Shown: in pieces, positions 27,309 through 36,810 of the stretch
Position numbering within the stretch: the stretch's first letter is position 1
Layout: every line of letters starts with the position of its first letter
Source: Planctomycetota bacterium
GTDB taxonomy: Bacteria > Planctomycetota > J058
DNA: 47,626 bases
Assembly (NCBI GenBank): GCA_019636275.1
Contig: JAHBXY010000064.1
Span: forward strand, 1 to 47,626
Reading direction: 5' to 3'
Made by a program: the position numbers and the translations under genes
Notes under the pieces: generated by a model
The model's input: only the letters and a program-made list of their open reading frames with translations
Told to the model about the DNA's origin: nothing
Databases searched by the model: none

Positions 27309-28160
27309 CTACAGGAGCGCCGCGCGGATGAGCGCCTCGACCTCGCGGGCGCCCTGGAGCCCGAGGAGGCCGCGGCGGGTGACGTGGCCCTTGTGCCCGC
27401 GCTCGACCTCGATCACGAGGTCGCCGTGCCCGGCCCGGTGCTCGACCCGATCCATGGAGCGCAGCTCCTCCGGCCCGTAGGTGCGGGTGCTGGAGGTCCC
27501 CCAGCCGTTGGTCTCGCACACGATCACGCGGCGGTCGGTGACCGCGTAGCCGGTCCGGCTGGCCGCCTTCAGCGCCCAGTAGGGCGACGAGAGCATGCCG
27601 AGCCCGACGAGCACGAAGGGGACGCCGAACAGGGGGAAGCAGAGCTGGGGGCCAGGCCCGGCCTGGGAGACCCCCCAGGTGGCCATGCCGACCCAGAAGA
27701 CGGCGAACGCGGTCCAGGGGATCGCGAAGAGGACCATCGGCAGCGTGGCGGCCACGTGCACGAGGAGCGCGCGGGCCGGCTGACCGGCCCACAGGACCTG
27801 CTCGCCCTTCTCGAGCTCCGACTCGAGGCGCGCGGCGACGTCCGGCGGCAGGTCGCCGAGCCCGCCGCCGAGCGGCCGGACGGAGCGCCGCTCCGGGCCG
27901 GGAGAGGGCTTCGGCGCCACGGCGGGCGGCGCGAGCTCGACGCGCCTCCCGCTCGCGGCGCCGCCGGCGCCGGCGGCGACCGTCGAGCGGCAGCCGGCGC
28001 AGCGGTCGCCCCCCTCCTCCCAGCAGCCGCGGTGGTGCCGCGCCAGGCACTCGTTGCACACCACGTTGTCGTCGTCGGGCGTGCAGTCGTCGCGGCAGTA
28101 AGGGCAGCGGCCGCGCGAGCCCCCCCGGATCCAGAGCCCGTCCTCGACCCGCTCGGACAC
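27309..28160 (-). CDS. Prokaryotic RING-like zinc protein fused to a bacterial PH-like membrane domain
   Basis: A 283-aa protein. Residues about 17-55 hold a double-zinc RING-like pattern: CPYCRDDC, CNECLARHHRGCWEEGG, CAGC. This matches the Prok-RING group. A disordered Pro/Ala linker is followed by EKGEQVLWAGQPA, the lead-in typical of bPH domains, two TM helices (VHVAATLPMVLFAIPWTAF, LFGVPFVLVGLGMLSSP), and a PH-like beta domain (TGYAVTDRRVIVCE, ELRSMDRVEHRAG, GDLVIEV). The start is taken as GTG 28160 (SERVEDGLW); GTG 28166 is equally possible, and the longer frame upstream is Arg-rich shadow. Likely a membrane sensor or scaffold; ubiquitin-like ligase activity should not be assumed. Confidence 0.82.
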   Translation of the reverse strand: MSERVEDGLWIRGGSRGRCPYCRDDCTPDDDNVVCNECLARHHRGCWEEGGDRCAGCRSTVAAGAGGAASGRRVELAPPAVAPKPSPGPERRSVRPLGGGLGDLPPDVAARLESELEKGEQVLWAGQPARALLVHVAATLPMVLFAIPWTAFAVFWVGMATWGVSQAGPGPQLCFPLFGVPFVLVGLGMLSSPYWALKAASRTGYAVTDRRVIVCETNGWGTSSTRTYGPEELRSMDRVEHRAGHGDLVIEVERGHKGHVTRRGLLGLQGAREVEALIRAALL

Positions 28161-28401
28161 GCCCACACGGTAACGAGGCCGGTGATGGCGCGCGACCGCC
28201 GCCCAACACCCGTCGCGGCCTTTGGGACGTCCGGCGCGGGCGGTCAGCGCCGCCGAGCGCTCGGAGCGCAAGAGCAGGGCGGCCGGGCGCACGGATCCCC
28301 GGCCGGATCGGGCCAGCCGGCCGGCCCCGGGCGGTGTGCGCCGCCGCCGTGTCGGCGCGGGGACGGCGTCCAGGGGCGCGCCCCGGCGAGACCCCCGCGA
28401 G

Positions 28402-28407
28402 TATGAT
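28402..28407 (+). promoter_or_regulatory. Possible -10 element of glgB
   Basis: TATGAT, 34 bp before the glgB ATG, is the only AT-rich hexamer in the 281-bp spacer between glgB and the divergent RING-bPH gene. No -35 at the usual distance. The rest of the spacer is GC-rich with several GGCCGG-type palindromes (28300-28340) and no gene that I can support. Confidence 0.35.
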
Positions 28408-28441
28408 CCGGCCTCCCTCGTCTCCCTGCCGGAGCCTCCCC

Positions 28442-30382
28442 ATGCAGAAGACCCAGACCCAGTCCAAGGGCCCGGCCGTGCGCCACGACGTGACGCGCCT
28501 GGGCGATCAGGACCTGTTCCTCTTCAACGAGGGCAGCCACCTCCGGCTCTACGAGAAGCTCGGCTCGCACCTGATGGCGGTGGACGGCGCCAAGGGCTGC
28601 TACTTCGCCGTGTGGGCGCCCAACGCCCGCCGGGTGACGGTCACGGGTGACTTCAACGGCTGGGACCGGGGCAGCCACCCCCTGTCCGCGCGCGGGTCGT
28701 CGGGGATCTGGGAGGGCTGGGTCGCCGGGGTGAAGGCCGGGGCCCTCTACAAGTACCACATCGAGTCGCACCACAACGGCTACCAGGTGGAGAAGGCCGA
28801 CCCGTTCGCGCGCCAGCACGAGGTCCCCCCGCGCACCGCCTCCGTCGTCACCGACGCCGAGCACGCCTGGACCGACCAGGAGTGGATGAGCACGCGTGCC
28901 GACAAGAACGCCCTCGACGCGCCGATGAGCGTCTACGAGGTGCACCTCGGCTCGTGGCGCCGCGTGCCGGAGGAGGGCAACCGCTCGCTGAGCTACCGGG
29001 AGATCGCCCCGCTCCTGGCCGAGTACGTGGCCGGCATGGGCTTCACCCACGTCGAGCTCCTGCCGATCATGGAGCACCCCTTCTACGGCTCGTGGGGCTA
29101 CCAGACGACGGGCTACTTCGCCCCGACGAGCCGCTACGGGACGCCGGCCGACTTCGCCTTCCTCGTCGACACGCTCCACCAGCACGGCGTGGGCGTGATC
29201 CTCGACTGGGTCCCGTCGCACTTCCCCAGCGACGAGCACGGCCTGGCCTTCTTCGACGGCACGCACCTGTTCGAGCACAGCGACCCGCGGCAGGGCTACC
29301 ACCCCGACTGGAGCAGCTCGATCTTCAACTACTCGCGCCACGAGGTGCGCAGCTTCCTCCTCTCGAGCGCGCTCTTCTGGCTCGACCGCTACCACGTCGA
29401 CGGCCTGCGCGTCGACGCCGTGGCGTCGATGCTCTACCTCGACTACTCGCGCAAGGAAGGCGAGTGGATCCCCAACGAGTACGGCGGGCGCGAGAACCTC
29501 GACGCGATCTCCTTCCTGCGCCGCCTCAACGAGGAGGTCTACCGGCACCACCCCGACGTGCAGACGATCGCCGAGGAGTCGACGGCCTGGCCCATGGTCT
29601 CGCGGCCGACGAGCGTCGGCGGGCTGGGCTTCGGGCTCAAGTGGGACATGGGCTGGATGCACGACACGCTGAAGTACTTCAGCAAGGACCCGGTGCACCG
29701 GAAGTATCACCACGACCAGCTCACGTTCCGCTTCCTCTACGCGTTCAACGAGAACTTCATGATGCCGCTCAGCCACGACGAGGTCGTGCACGGCAAGGGC
29801 TCGCTCCTGGGCAAGATGCCGGGCGACCCGTGGCAGCAGTTCGCCAACCTGCGCCTGCTCTACGGGCTGATGTACGCCGAGCCGGGCAAGAAGCTCCTGT
29901 TCATGGGCGCCGAGCTGGGGCAGGGCTCGGAGTGGAAGCACGACGAGAGCCTCGAGTGGCACGTGCTGCAGTACCCCTTCCAGCAGGGCGTGCAGCGCTG
30001 CGTGCGCGACCTCAACGTGCTCTACGCCGCCGAGCCGGCCCTGCACGAGATCGACTTCGACGCCGGCGGGTTCGAGTGGGTCGACTGCTGCGACTTCGAG
30101 CAGTGCGTGATCAGCTTCCTGCGCCAGACGCGCGCGGGCGACGCGCAGCTCCTCGTCGTCTGCAACATGACGCCCATGCCGCGGCTGAACTACCGGGTGG
30201 GCGTGCCCCGCGGCGGCTTCTGGGCCGAGGCGCTGAACACCGACGCCAAGGAGTACGGCGGCAGCGGCCACGGCAACCTCGGCGGCGTCGAGGCCGCGCC
30301 GGTGCCCTGGCAGGGCCGCTCGCACTCGGTCGTGCTCACGCTGCCGCCGATGGCGGCGCTGTTCCTGCGCGCCTCGGTCTGA
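28442..30382 (+). CDS. glgB: 1,4-alpha-glucan branching enzyme
   Basis: A 646-aa GH13 enzyme that makes alpha-1,6 branches in glycogen. ATG at 28442 has GGAG seven bases upstream; an in-frame ATG at 28403 lacks one. A CBM48 domain lies at about 25-125 (YFAVWAPNARRVTVTGDFNG). The (beta/alpha)8 barrel includes YEVHLGSWRR, THVELLPIMEHPFYGSWGYQ, GVGVILDWVPSHFP, the nucleophile D325 in DGLRVDAV, the acid/base region IAEEST, and PLSHDEVVHGK. A C-terminal beta domain follows. The length suits a branching enzyme with a shortened N-terminus (one CBM48 module only). No other glycogen gene is adjacent. It is convergent with the kinase at 30398. Confidence 0.97.
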   Translation: MQKTQTQSKGPAVRHDVTRLGDQDLFLFNEGSHLRLYEKLGSHLMAVDGAKGCYFAVWAPNARRVTVTGDFNGWDRGSHPLSARGSSGIWEGWVAGVKAGALYKYHIESHHNGYQVEKADPFARQHEVPPRTASVVTDAEHAWTDQEWMSTRADKNALDAPMSVYEVHLGSWRRVPEEGNRSLSYREIAPLLAEYVAGMGFTHVELLPIMEHPFYGSWGYQTTGYFAPTSRYGTPADFAFLVDTLHQHGVGVILDWVPSHFPSDEHGLAFFDGTHLFEHSDPRQGYHPDWSSSIFNYSRHEVRSFLLSSALFWLDRYHVDGLRVDAVASMLYLDYSRKEGEWIPNEYGGRENLDAISFLRRLNEEVYRHHPDVQTIAEESTAWPMVSRPTSVGGLGFGLKWDMGWMHDTLKYFSKDPVHRKYHHDQLTFRFLYAFNENFMMPLSHDEVVHGKGSLLGKMPGDPWQQFANLRLLYGLMYAEPGKKLLFMGAELGQGSEWKHDESLEWHVLQYPFQQGVQRCVRDLNVLYAAEPALHEIDFDAGGFEWVDCCDFEQCVISFLRQTRAGDAQLLVVCNMTPMPRLNYRVGVPRGGFWAEALNTDAKEYGGSGHGNLGGVEAAPVPWQGRSHSVVLTLPPMAALFLRASV

Positions 30383-30397
30383 TCGACTGGGCCTCGA

Positions 30398-31765
30398 CTA
30401 CGCGGCCCGGGGCTCACCCGGCAGTTCGACGCGGAACGTCGCCCCCTCGCCGGGGGCGCTCTCGAGGCGCACCTCGCCGCCGTGGGCGGTCACGAGCTCG
30501 TGGACGATCCACAGGCCCAGGCCGAACCCGCCGGCGCTGCGCTGCGGGTCGAGCTGGGAGAAGCGCTGGAAGAGCCGCGCCTGGGCCCCCGCGGGGATCC
30601 CGGGGCCGCGGTCGCGCACGACGAGCGCGGCCCCGCCGCCGTCGGCGGGCGTGACCGACACCTCCACCGGCGCGCCCGGGGCGTGGCGCACGGCGTTGGC
30701 GAGCAGGTTCGTGAGCACCTGCTCGAGGCGCAGGCGGTCCCAGGTGCCCGGGGCAGGGCCGTCGACGCGCAGCGACAGGGCGCAGCCCGCCCGGCGCAGG
30801 TCGTCGGTCATGCGCTCGCAGACGCTCCGCGCCGCGTCGCCGAGGTCGGTGGGGGCGGGCGTGAGCTCGAGGCGGCCGTTGGCGGCCCGCGAGACGTCGA
30901 GCAGCCGGTTCACGAGCGCGTCCAGCCGCAGGCTCTGCGCCCGCACCCGGTCCAGCCGGGCCAGGAGGTCGTCGGTGGCGACCGCCCCCCGCCGGGCCGC
31001 CCGGGCGATCCCGTCGACGAACAGGAGCAGGCTGGTGACCGGCGTGCGCAGCTCGTGGCTGGCGACGGTGAGGAAGTCGTCGTGCGCGCGGAGCGCGCGC
31101 TCGAGCTCGGCCGTGCGCGCCTGCACGCGCGCCTCCAGCTCGTCGGCGAGCCGCCGCAGGTCCGCCTTGGCCTGCTTGAGCGTGGCGTTCTCGATCACCT
31201 CCCAGCCGGCGCCGCGGCGCACGAGGGCGAACTGGTGGTTGCGCACGGTGTCGAGGAGCGCCTCCGGCCCGCAGCGGTCGAGGTGGTAGCTGCAGAGGGC
31301 CAGGATGCGCCGCGGCGCGAAGGCCTCGTTGACGTGGGCCTCGTACTCGGCGAACGACGCGTACTGCCCCGGGGCGAGGAACGCCGTGTTCCCGGTGAGC
31401 CGCAGGCCGCGCAGCCCGCGCCGCAGGGCCTGCTCCTCGAGCGCCAGCCACGAGCCGAGGACCTCGTCGCCGCTGCGCCCCGCGTGCAGGGCGTAGAACT
31501 CCTCGTGCGTGTAGAGGACGAGCTGCCCGCTGGCGAGGCGCGCGTCGAGGTCCGGCACCTCGGCGGCCAGCGCCGCGCGCGCGGCCTCGGCGCCGAGCGG
31601 CGCGGCCGTGACCCACACGCACAGGTCGCCCTCGCGCAGGCCGGTGGCGAAGTAGGGGACGAGCGTGTCGGCCAGGTCCTCCGGGTCGCGGAAGAAGTGG
31701 CAGAAGTGGCTCCCCCAGGCGACCTCGCCGATCGCGTGGATGCCGGTCGCGCACGTGCTGCTCAT
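30398..31765 (-). CDS. MEDS-domain sensor histidine kinase
   Basis: A 455-aa soluble kinase. Residues about 10-185 form a MEDS (DcmR-like) sensory domain: GSHFCHFFRDPEDLADTLVP, YFATGLREGDLCVWV, then HEEFY. A coiled-coil (about 195-225) leads to HisKA with the phospho-acceptor H237 in ASHELRTPVTSL. The HATPase domain carries N-box LTNLLANAVRHAP, G1 VRDRGPGIP and G2 FGLGLWIVHELV. No TM helices, so it likely senses an intracellular signal; MEDS domains are linked to one-carbon and related ligands in other bacteria. No response regulator is adjacent. A GGAGG is present but 14 nt from the ATG, so the start could be off by a few codons. Confidence 0.9.
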   Translation of the reverse strand: MSSTCATGIHAIGEVAWGSHFCHFFRDPEDLADTLVPYFATGLREGDLCVWVTAAPLGAEAARAALAAEVPDLDARLASGQLVLYTHEEFYALHAGRSGDEVLGSWLALEEQALRRGLRGLRLTGNTAFLAPGQYASFAEYEAHVNEAFAPRRILALCSYHLDRCGPEALLDTVRNHQFALVRRGAGWEVIENATLKQAKADLRRLADELEARVQARTAELERALRAHDDFLTVASHELRTPVTSLLLFVDGIARAARRGAVATDDLLARLDRVRAQSLRLDALVNRLLDVSRAANGRLELTPAPTDLGDAARSVCERMTDDLRRAGCALSLRVDGPAPGTWDRLRLEQVLTNLLANAVRHAPGAPVEVSVTPADGGGAALVVRDRGPGIPAGAQARLFQRFSQLDPQRSAGGFGLGLWIVHELVTAHGGEVRLESAPGEGATFRVELPGEPRAA

Positions 31766-31833
31766 GGTGAACGAGCGTACCTCCGCCCTTCTGCGGCGGA
31801 AGACGCGCGACGTGCGGCTGTCCTGGCCAGGCT

Positions 31834-31871
31834 GGCCGGCCGGAGGCCGCCAACGCGGCGCCCGGCCGGCC
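31834..31871. terminator. Large GC hairpin downstream of the alpha-2-macroglobulin gene
   Basis: GGCCGGCCGG (31834-31843) pairs with CCGGCCGGCC (31862-31871), with a further inner GCCGCC/GGCG pairing. It lies just past the leftward stop at 31886 and may end that transcript, or separate it from the kinase gene. No T-tract. Confidence 0.45.
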
Positions 31872-31885
31872 CGCCGGCTGACGAC

Positions 31886-34800
31886 CTACGGCCGCTCGAC
31901 CACGATCGTCGCCCCGTCACCGCGCCCGTGCGTGTCGGGCGCGTAGACGGCCTCGGCGAAGGTCGGCAGGGCCGTGAAGCGCCCGGCCACCTCGGCCCGC
32001 AGGTCGTAGGTGTACTCGAACGTGGGCGCCCCGGTCTCCGGGTGGCGCAGGGGCAGGTGCGTGGCGAAGAACACGACGCGGTCGTCGTGGACCTCGCGCG
32101 CGCTCGACCACCAGCTCCAGCGCGACGCGGCGTCGTCGGTCACGACCTCGAAGCCGACCGGGAACCGGTCCTCGAGGTTGACGTGCTCGACGGCGCCCGG
32201 GCGGCTGACGGTCAGCGACAGGCGCACGCGCACGCGCTCGCCCTGCCGCACCCGTCCGCCAACCAGCGGCCGCTCGGTCTCGACGACCTGGCGCGTGGCC
32301 GGGTCGACCGACGTCTCGACGACCGAGTACGAGCGCCGCACGCGCAGGCCCTGGTCCTCGGCCAGGAGCGGGTCCTGCCGCACGACCTGCCGCAGCACGG
32401 CCGCGTGGTAGAGCGCGCCGCGCCCCTGCCGCTCGACGACGACCGTGTTCACCCCGGCGCGGAGCGCCGACCCGGGCACGGTGATCGCGCGGGCGGGCTT
32501 CGCCACGTCGGCCGGCGCGAAGCGGCCCGAGAACACCTGCTGGCCGTTGACCTGCACGGTCACCGCCATGTCGGGGTCGAGCTCGCCCGTGGCGCGGACG
32601 TGCTCGGCCAGCGTCATGACCACCGCCGCCGTGTCCTTGGTCGTCGTGTACTGCCCGCTCGCCTGCCGGCGGTCGAGCAGCCAGGAGATCGCCGCCGGGA
32701 CCTTGTCGCTCTGCGGCGCCGCCGCCAGGTAGGCGCGGGCCACGTAGGCGGTCGTCTCGACCGGGTTGTTCATCCACTGGCCGTACTGCACGGTGTCACC
32801 GACCCAGTGGCAGCGCCCGGCCGACTGCACCGCGCTGCGGTCGAGGTCGGCGAGGACGTCGCGCGCCAGCGCCTGCTCGCCCGCCGCGGCGAGCGAGAGG
32901 ACGAGCACGCCGCGGGCGTAGTCGTTGAGCCGGGCCCGCTGTCGGGCGAGGTCGCGCAGGTCGGCCGTCCGCAGGCGGCCGGCCGTGGCCAGGGCGTAGG
33001 TCTGGTAGGCCCGCCCGTCGAGGCCGTCGAGCCGCCGGTCGAGGCGGTGCTCGAGGAACGCCGCCGCCTGCTCGAGCATCGGCGCCGGGACGTCGAAGCC
33101 CCCGCGCCGCGCGAGCGCCAGGCCGTAGAGCACGTAGGCGCTCACGAACGGGTGGCTCTCGTTGCTGGCGAACCAGCCGAACCCGCCGTCCGCGTTCTGC
33201 ATGCCCTGGAGCTGCTCGACGCCGACCTTGACCATCTTCGGCAGCTCCGCGGCGAGCGCCGGGTCCTCGCGGCCGATCGTGCGCAGCACCTCGGCGACGA
33301 CGACGTCGGGGAGGAACTTCGACATGATCTGCTCGACGCAGCCGTAGGGGTAGCCGACCAGGTAGTCGAGCGACTCGAGCATGGTGCCGGCGAGCGACGG
33401 CGCCAGGCTGAGCTCCAGCGCCGTCCCGGCGTCGATCGCCCGCGCGTCCTTCGTCAGGCGCAGCGTGGCGCGCCCGTCGCGCAGGAGCGAGCCGGCCTGC
33501 GCCTCGCGGCGCGGCGCGCCGCGCGCGGCCACCGGCAGCGTCAGGCGCAGGGCGTCCTGGTCGAACGGCGCGTCCGCGCGCGCCTCGAGCACCGCCGCGG
33601 CGGCCGACTCGACGCGCACGGGCCAGGTGACCCGGGCGTGGCCGCCGCGCGGCACGGTCACCGTGCGCGAGGCCGCGCCCAGGACCGTGACGCCCTGGGC
33701 CGCCAGCCGCACCGTCACCCGCGCCGGGTCGGCGCCGGCGGCGCCGTCCTTGGCGAGGTTGTGGACGACCGCGGCGAGCGTCATCTCGTCGCCCTCGACC
33801 AGCGTGCGCGGCGCCGCCAGGCGCACGATCAGGTCCTTGCGCACGAGCGTGGTCGTCTTCGTCTCGCCGACCTGCGCCCCCCGGGTCACGGCCCGCGCCG
33901 TGAGCCGCCAGGTGGTCAGGTTGTCGGCGAAGGTCTCGGTGAGGGTGGCCTCGCCGCGCAGGTCGGTGACCACGCTGCCGACGAAGCGCAGCGTGTCGAC
34001 GAAGTGCTCGCGCGGCTGACCGCCGTCCGTCTTGCCGGCGTCGGCCGACATCTCGGCCACGCCCGACTTGAGGACCATGGGCCCCCAGAAGCCGCCGCCC
34101 ATGGCGCCGACCGTCGTCACCTGGTTGCCGCCGCGCGGGTAGAAGGTCTCGCGCAGGGCGGGCGCCTGGTCCTCGCGCAGGCCGTAGAGGGCCTCGTCGA
34201 CGATCCCGAGGGCCACGTCGGCCTCGACCGGGCGGCCCAGGCGGTCGGTGGTCTTGACCAGGAACGTGCCCCGGTCGCCCGGGCGGTACTCCGGCCGGTC
34301 GGCCGTGATCGTCACCTCGACCAGCGCGTCGAGCGGCGGGACGATCAGCTCCTTGTCGGCCTGCTGCACGCCGTCGCGCGTGGGCACGAGCACCGACGCG
34401 AAGACGTTGGGCGCCATGTCCGCCGTGACGCGCACGGCGACGAGGCCCAGGCCGTGGACGATCGGGAAGGAGTAGGCGCTGTGCATGCCGCGCGACTCCA
34501 GCGTGACGAGCCCGCGGCCCTGGCGCACCGGCGCGCGCACGAGGAGGAGCGCCGTCTCGCCGGGCGCGTAGGCCTCCTTGTCGGCGGTCACCGAGACCGC
34601 CTGCCACGACCAGTCGACGCCGCCGCGGTCGTCGTGCACCCAGAGCGTGCGCTCCGACGTGACGCGGTTCGCGCCGCCGTCGAGCGCCGTGGCCGTGATC
34701 ACGAACTGCGCGCGGGTGCGCACGAGCAGGCGCAGGCCGGCCGTGCCGTCGGTCCCGGTCACGAGGGTGCGCGAGACGCGCAGCTCGCGGTTGCCCTGCG

Positions 34801-36301
34801 GGTCGACCGCCTCGATGCGCAGCGCCACGGGCACGCCGGAGACCGGCGCGCCGTCCGCGCGCGCCGTGCTGACCCGCACCTGCGCCACGTCGTCGGGGCG
34901 GTAGACGCTCCGGTCGGAGAGGACCTGCAGGTCGAAGGCCGCGCGGTTCACGGCGAGCGACCCGGCGCCGGCGACCATGCGGTCGCTGGCGTCGGTGACC
35001 TCGGCCGAGACCTCGTAGTCGGCGTCCTCGCCGTCGCGCGTGGTCGCGAAGCGCACGCGCGCCGTGCCGTCGGGGCCCAGCGTCACCTCGCCCTGGGCCA
35101 CGACCTCGGCGGTCGGCTCGGGCCGCCAGATGCACCGCATGACCATGGGCTCGAGCCACGGGTTCCACCAGCGCCAGCGCGGCCGCTTGCTCACCGTCCA
35201 GCGCGCCTTCGCGCCGGCGACCGGCGCGCCGAAGTAGTACTCGGCGGCGATCGTCGCGCTCCCCTGCTGGCCCTGCACGAGCGCGGCCGCGCCCGGCGTC
35301 ACGGTGACCTTGAACTCGGGCTTGCGGTAGGCCTCGACGCCGAACGCCGACCAGGCCACCGACCCGGTGTGCGGCCCGGCCGGGCCGGCCTCGAGCTCCA
35401 GCCCCCACTCGCCGAGCGACGCGCCCGCGGGGAGGGTGTAGCTGCCCGAGGCCGTGCCGAAGGCGCTCGTGCGCTGCGCGCCGAGCGTCAGGCGCTGGCC
35501 GCGCGCGTCGCGCAGGAACAGGCGCACCTCCTCGTCCTGCGGCGTGCGGTAGCTGGCGCTGGCGCCGCCGAGCTGCTCGCGCAGCACCGCGCGCCAGTGG
35601 ACCACCTGGCCCGGGCGGTAGAGCGGGCGGTCGGTCGACAGGTGCGCCACCCAGCGCGGCTGCGCCGACCAGCTCCGGTCCCAGGTCTGCTGGATCGCCA
35701 CGCTCGTGCCCGAGCGGGCGACGAAGGTCAGGGCACCCGTGGGCGAGGTCGAGGCGCGCGCGAGGCCGAGCGCGTCGGTCGTCGAGGCCCCGAGCAGCCG
35801 CGGCGCCGCGTCGCCGCGCGTCTCGAGCACGGCCACGCGCACGCCCTGCGCGGGCCGCTCGTCGTCGTGCACGAGCGCCAGCGAGCGCGCGTCGTCGCGC
35901 TTCACCGCCAGCCCCAGGCGCGTGACCACGACCGCCTGCGCCTGCTCGCTCGGCTGCCCGGCCGTGGCCCGCGCCACGTGCACGTAGACGCCCGGCAGGT
36001 TCGGCAGCGCCAGCGCGCCCTGCTCGCCCTGGAAGGTCACCGTCCGGCGCGGCCGCAGGCGCGCGCGGTCGACGACGATCCCGCCCTCGCGGATGGACGC
36101 CTCGACGTCCTCCGCGGCGATGCGGTACTCGTCGACGACGAAGCGGGTGGCGCCCCACAGGTAGAACGACGCCTGCTCGCCCGCGTTCGGCGCGACCGTC
36201 CGCCCCAGCCACGCCTTGACCACCGTGTCCTGCGCGGCCGCCGGGGCGGCGAGCGCCGCCAGCAGCATCACGGCTGCCATCGACTTCCTGCTCGACCTCA
36301 T
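31886..36301 (-). CDS. Bacterial alpha-2-macroglobulin with intact thioester
   Basis: A 1471-aa predicted periplasmic protease trap. ATG 36301 is chosen: GGGAG lies 9 nt upstream and the start gives a Sec signal peptide cleaved after about residue 24 (AALAAPAAAQ). There is no lipobox, so it is probably soluble and not a lipoprotein. MG-type beta domains include AHLSTDRPLYRPGQVVHWRA and DRSVYRPDDVAQVRVS. The bait region should fall near DEALYGLREDQAPALRETFY to VEMSADAG. The thioester motif YPYGCVEQ puts the Cys at residue 988 and the Gln at 991. An alpha-helical thioester domain follows (MQNADGGFGWF), then a receptor-binding-like beta domain. The usual partner, pbpC (PBP1C), is not adjacent. 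Confidence 0.95.
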   Translation of the reverse strand: MRSSRKSMAAVMLLAALAAPAAAQDTVVKAWLGRTVAPNAGEQASFYLWGATRFVVDEYRIAAEDVEASIREGGIVVDRARLRPRRTVTFQGEQGALALPNLPGVYVHVARATAGQPSEQAQAVVVTRLGLAVKRDDARSLALVHDDERPAQGVRVAVLETRGDAAPRLLGASTTDALGLARASTSPTGALTFVARSGTSVAIQQTWDRSWSAQPRWVAHLSTDRPLYRPGQVVHWRAVLREQLGGASASYRTPQDEEVRLFLRDARGQRLTLGAQRTSAFGTASGSYTLPAGASLGEWGLELEAGPAGPHTGSVAWSAFGVEAYRKPEFKVTVTPGAAALVQGQQGSATIAAEYYFGAPVAGAKARWTVSKRPRWRWWNPWLEPMVMRCIWRPEPTAEVVAQGEVTLGPDGTARVRFATTRDGEDADYEVSAEVTDASDRMVAGAGSLAVNRAAFDLQVLSDRSVYRPDDVAQVRVSTARADGAPVSGVPVALRIEAVDPQGNRELRVSRTLVTGTDGTAGLRLLVRTRAQFVITATALDGGANRVTSERTLWVHDDRGGVDWSWQAVSVTADKEAYAPGETALLLVRAPVRQGRGLVTLESRGMHSAYSFPIVHGLGLVAVRVTADMAPNVFASVLVPTRDGVQQADKELIVPPLDALVEVTITADRPEYRPGDRGTFLVKTTDRLGRPVEADVALGIVDEALYGLREDQAPALRETFYPRGGNQVTTVGAMGGGFWGPMVLKSGVAEMSADAGKTDGGQPREHFVDTLRFVGSVVTDLRGEATLTETFADNLTTWRLTARAVTRGAQVGETKTTTLVRKDLIVRLAAPRTLVEGDEMTLAAVVHNLAKDGAAGADPARVTVRLAAQGVTVLGAASRTVTVPRGGHARVTWPVRVESAAAAVLEARADAPFDQDALRLTLPVAARGAPRREAQAGSLLRDGRATLRLTKDARAIDAGTALELSLAPSLAGTMLESLDYLVGYPYGCVEQIMSKFLPDVVVAEVLRTIGREDPALAAELPKMVKVGVEQLQGMQNADGGFGWFASNESHPFVSAYVLYGLALARRGGFDVPAPMLEQAAAFLEHRLDRRLDGLDGRAYQTYALATAGRLRTADLRDLARQRARLNDYARGVLVLSLAAAGEQALARDVLADLDRSAVQSAGRCHWVGDTVQYGQWMNNPVETTAYVARAYLAAAPQSDKVPAAISWLLDRRQASGQYTTTKDTAAVVMTLAEHVRATGELDPDMAVTVQVNGQQVFSGRFAPADVAKPARAITVPGSALRAGVNTVVVERQGRGALYHAAVLRQVVRQDPLLAEDQGLRVRRSYSVVETSVDPATRQVVETERPLVGGRVRQGERVRVRLSLTVSRPGAVEHVNLEDRFPVGFEVVTDDAASRWSWWSSAREVHDDRVVFFATHLPLRHPETGAPTFEYTYDLRAEVAGRFTALPTFAEAVYAPDTHGRGDGATIVVERP

Positions 36302-36747
36302 CACTTCGATCTCCCACCGGCGATCGGATCGGGCCGAGAACGCACCGCGTCACGCCCAAGACGAGCGTTTCCGAATCCTGACAACCGGAACCTGTCAGGT
36401 GTGCGCGTGTCGCTCGCGGGCGACAGTCCCAACCCTTTGACTACGCGTCCCTTGCCACCGCGTGCCGTCCGACGCCTCTGTCGTCGATTCCCCTGTGCAT
36501 GCGGCGGGCCACGTCGTGGCGTTCGGGATCGGCCGGGGGGCGAAGTGGGGAAGCCGGGGAGGCCTGCGCGCCGAGTCCTTGACCAATCTGGCTTCAAGGG
36601 TCTTCTGGGCCGAGCCTTACGGCGTCTGCAGCCGGTCGCGCGACCAGGCCGCCGGCCGGAGCCCGGCGCTCAAGACGCATGAAGCCAATAGATTACGCAT
36701 TTCCAGCCATCCCGGCCCGAGCCGGCGAGGCACGCCGCGCCAACGGC
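36302..36747. other. Intergenic region between alpha-2-macroglobulin and mraZ
   Basis: About 450 bp with visibly lower GC than the rest of the window. It must contain the divergent promoter for the leftward alpha-2-macroglobulin gene. The best hexamer is TTGTCA on the minus strand (complement of 36386-36391), but no good -10 follows at 17 bp. Short open frames here (for example 36395-36586, both strands) have no Shine-Dalgarno or coding-like composition. I see no RNA gene. Confidence 0.5.
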
Positions 36748-36776
36748 TTGTTGCCCCCTTCCCCGGGGGCTATAAG
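36748..36776 (+). promoter_or_regulatory. Sigma70-type promoter of mraZ
   Basis: TTGTTG (36748-36753), a 17-bp spacer, and TATAAG (36771-36776). This is the only promoter in the window with both boxes at ideal spacing. The predicted start at about 36783 lies inside the MraZ box array and excludes any mraZ start codon upstream of it. Confidence 0.7.
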
Positions 36777-36810
36777 GGGGGTGCGTGGGGATTGGTGGGG
36801 ATCCGGGTGG
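36775..36810 (+). promoter_or_regulatory. MraZ operator boxes
   Basis: G-rich pentamers repeat with an exact 10-bp period: GGGGG (36776-36780), TGGGG (36786-36790), TGGGG (36796-36800), and a degenerate GGTGG (36806-36810). MraZ of other bacteria binds TGGGN repeats separated by 5 nt upstream of its own gene, so this is a textbook autoregulatory site. It begins right at the -10 box, so binding should block initiation. Confidence 0.75.

Noticed and set aside
30482..36682. 2066-codon open frame on the plus strand
   Set aside because: Antisense to the kinase and alpha-2-macroglobulin genes, both of which have clear motifs, signal peptide and start signals on the other strand.
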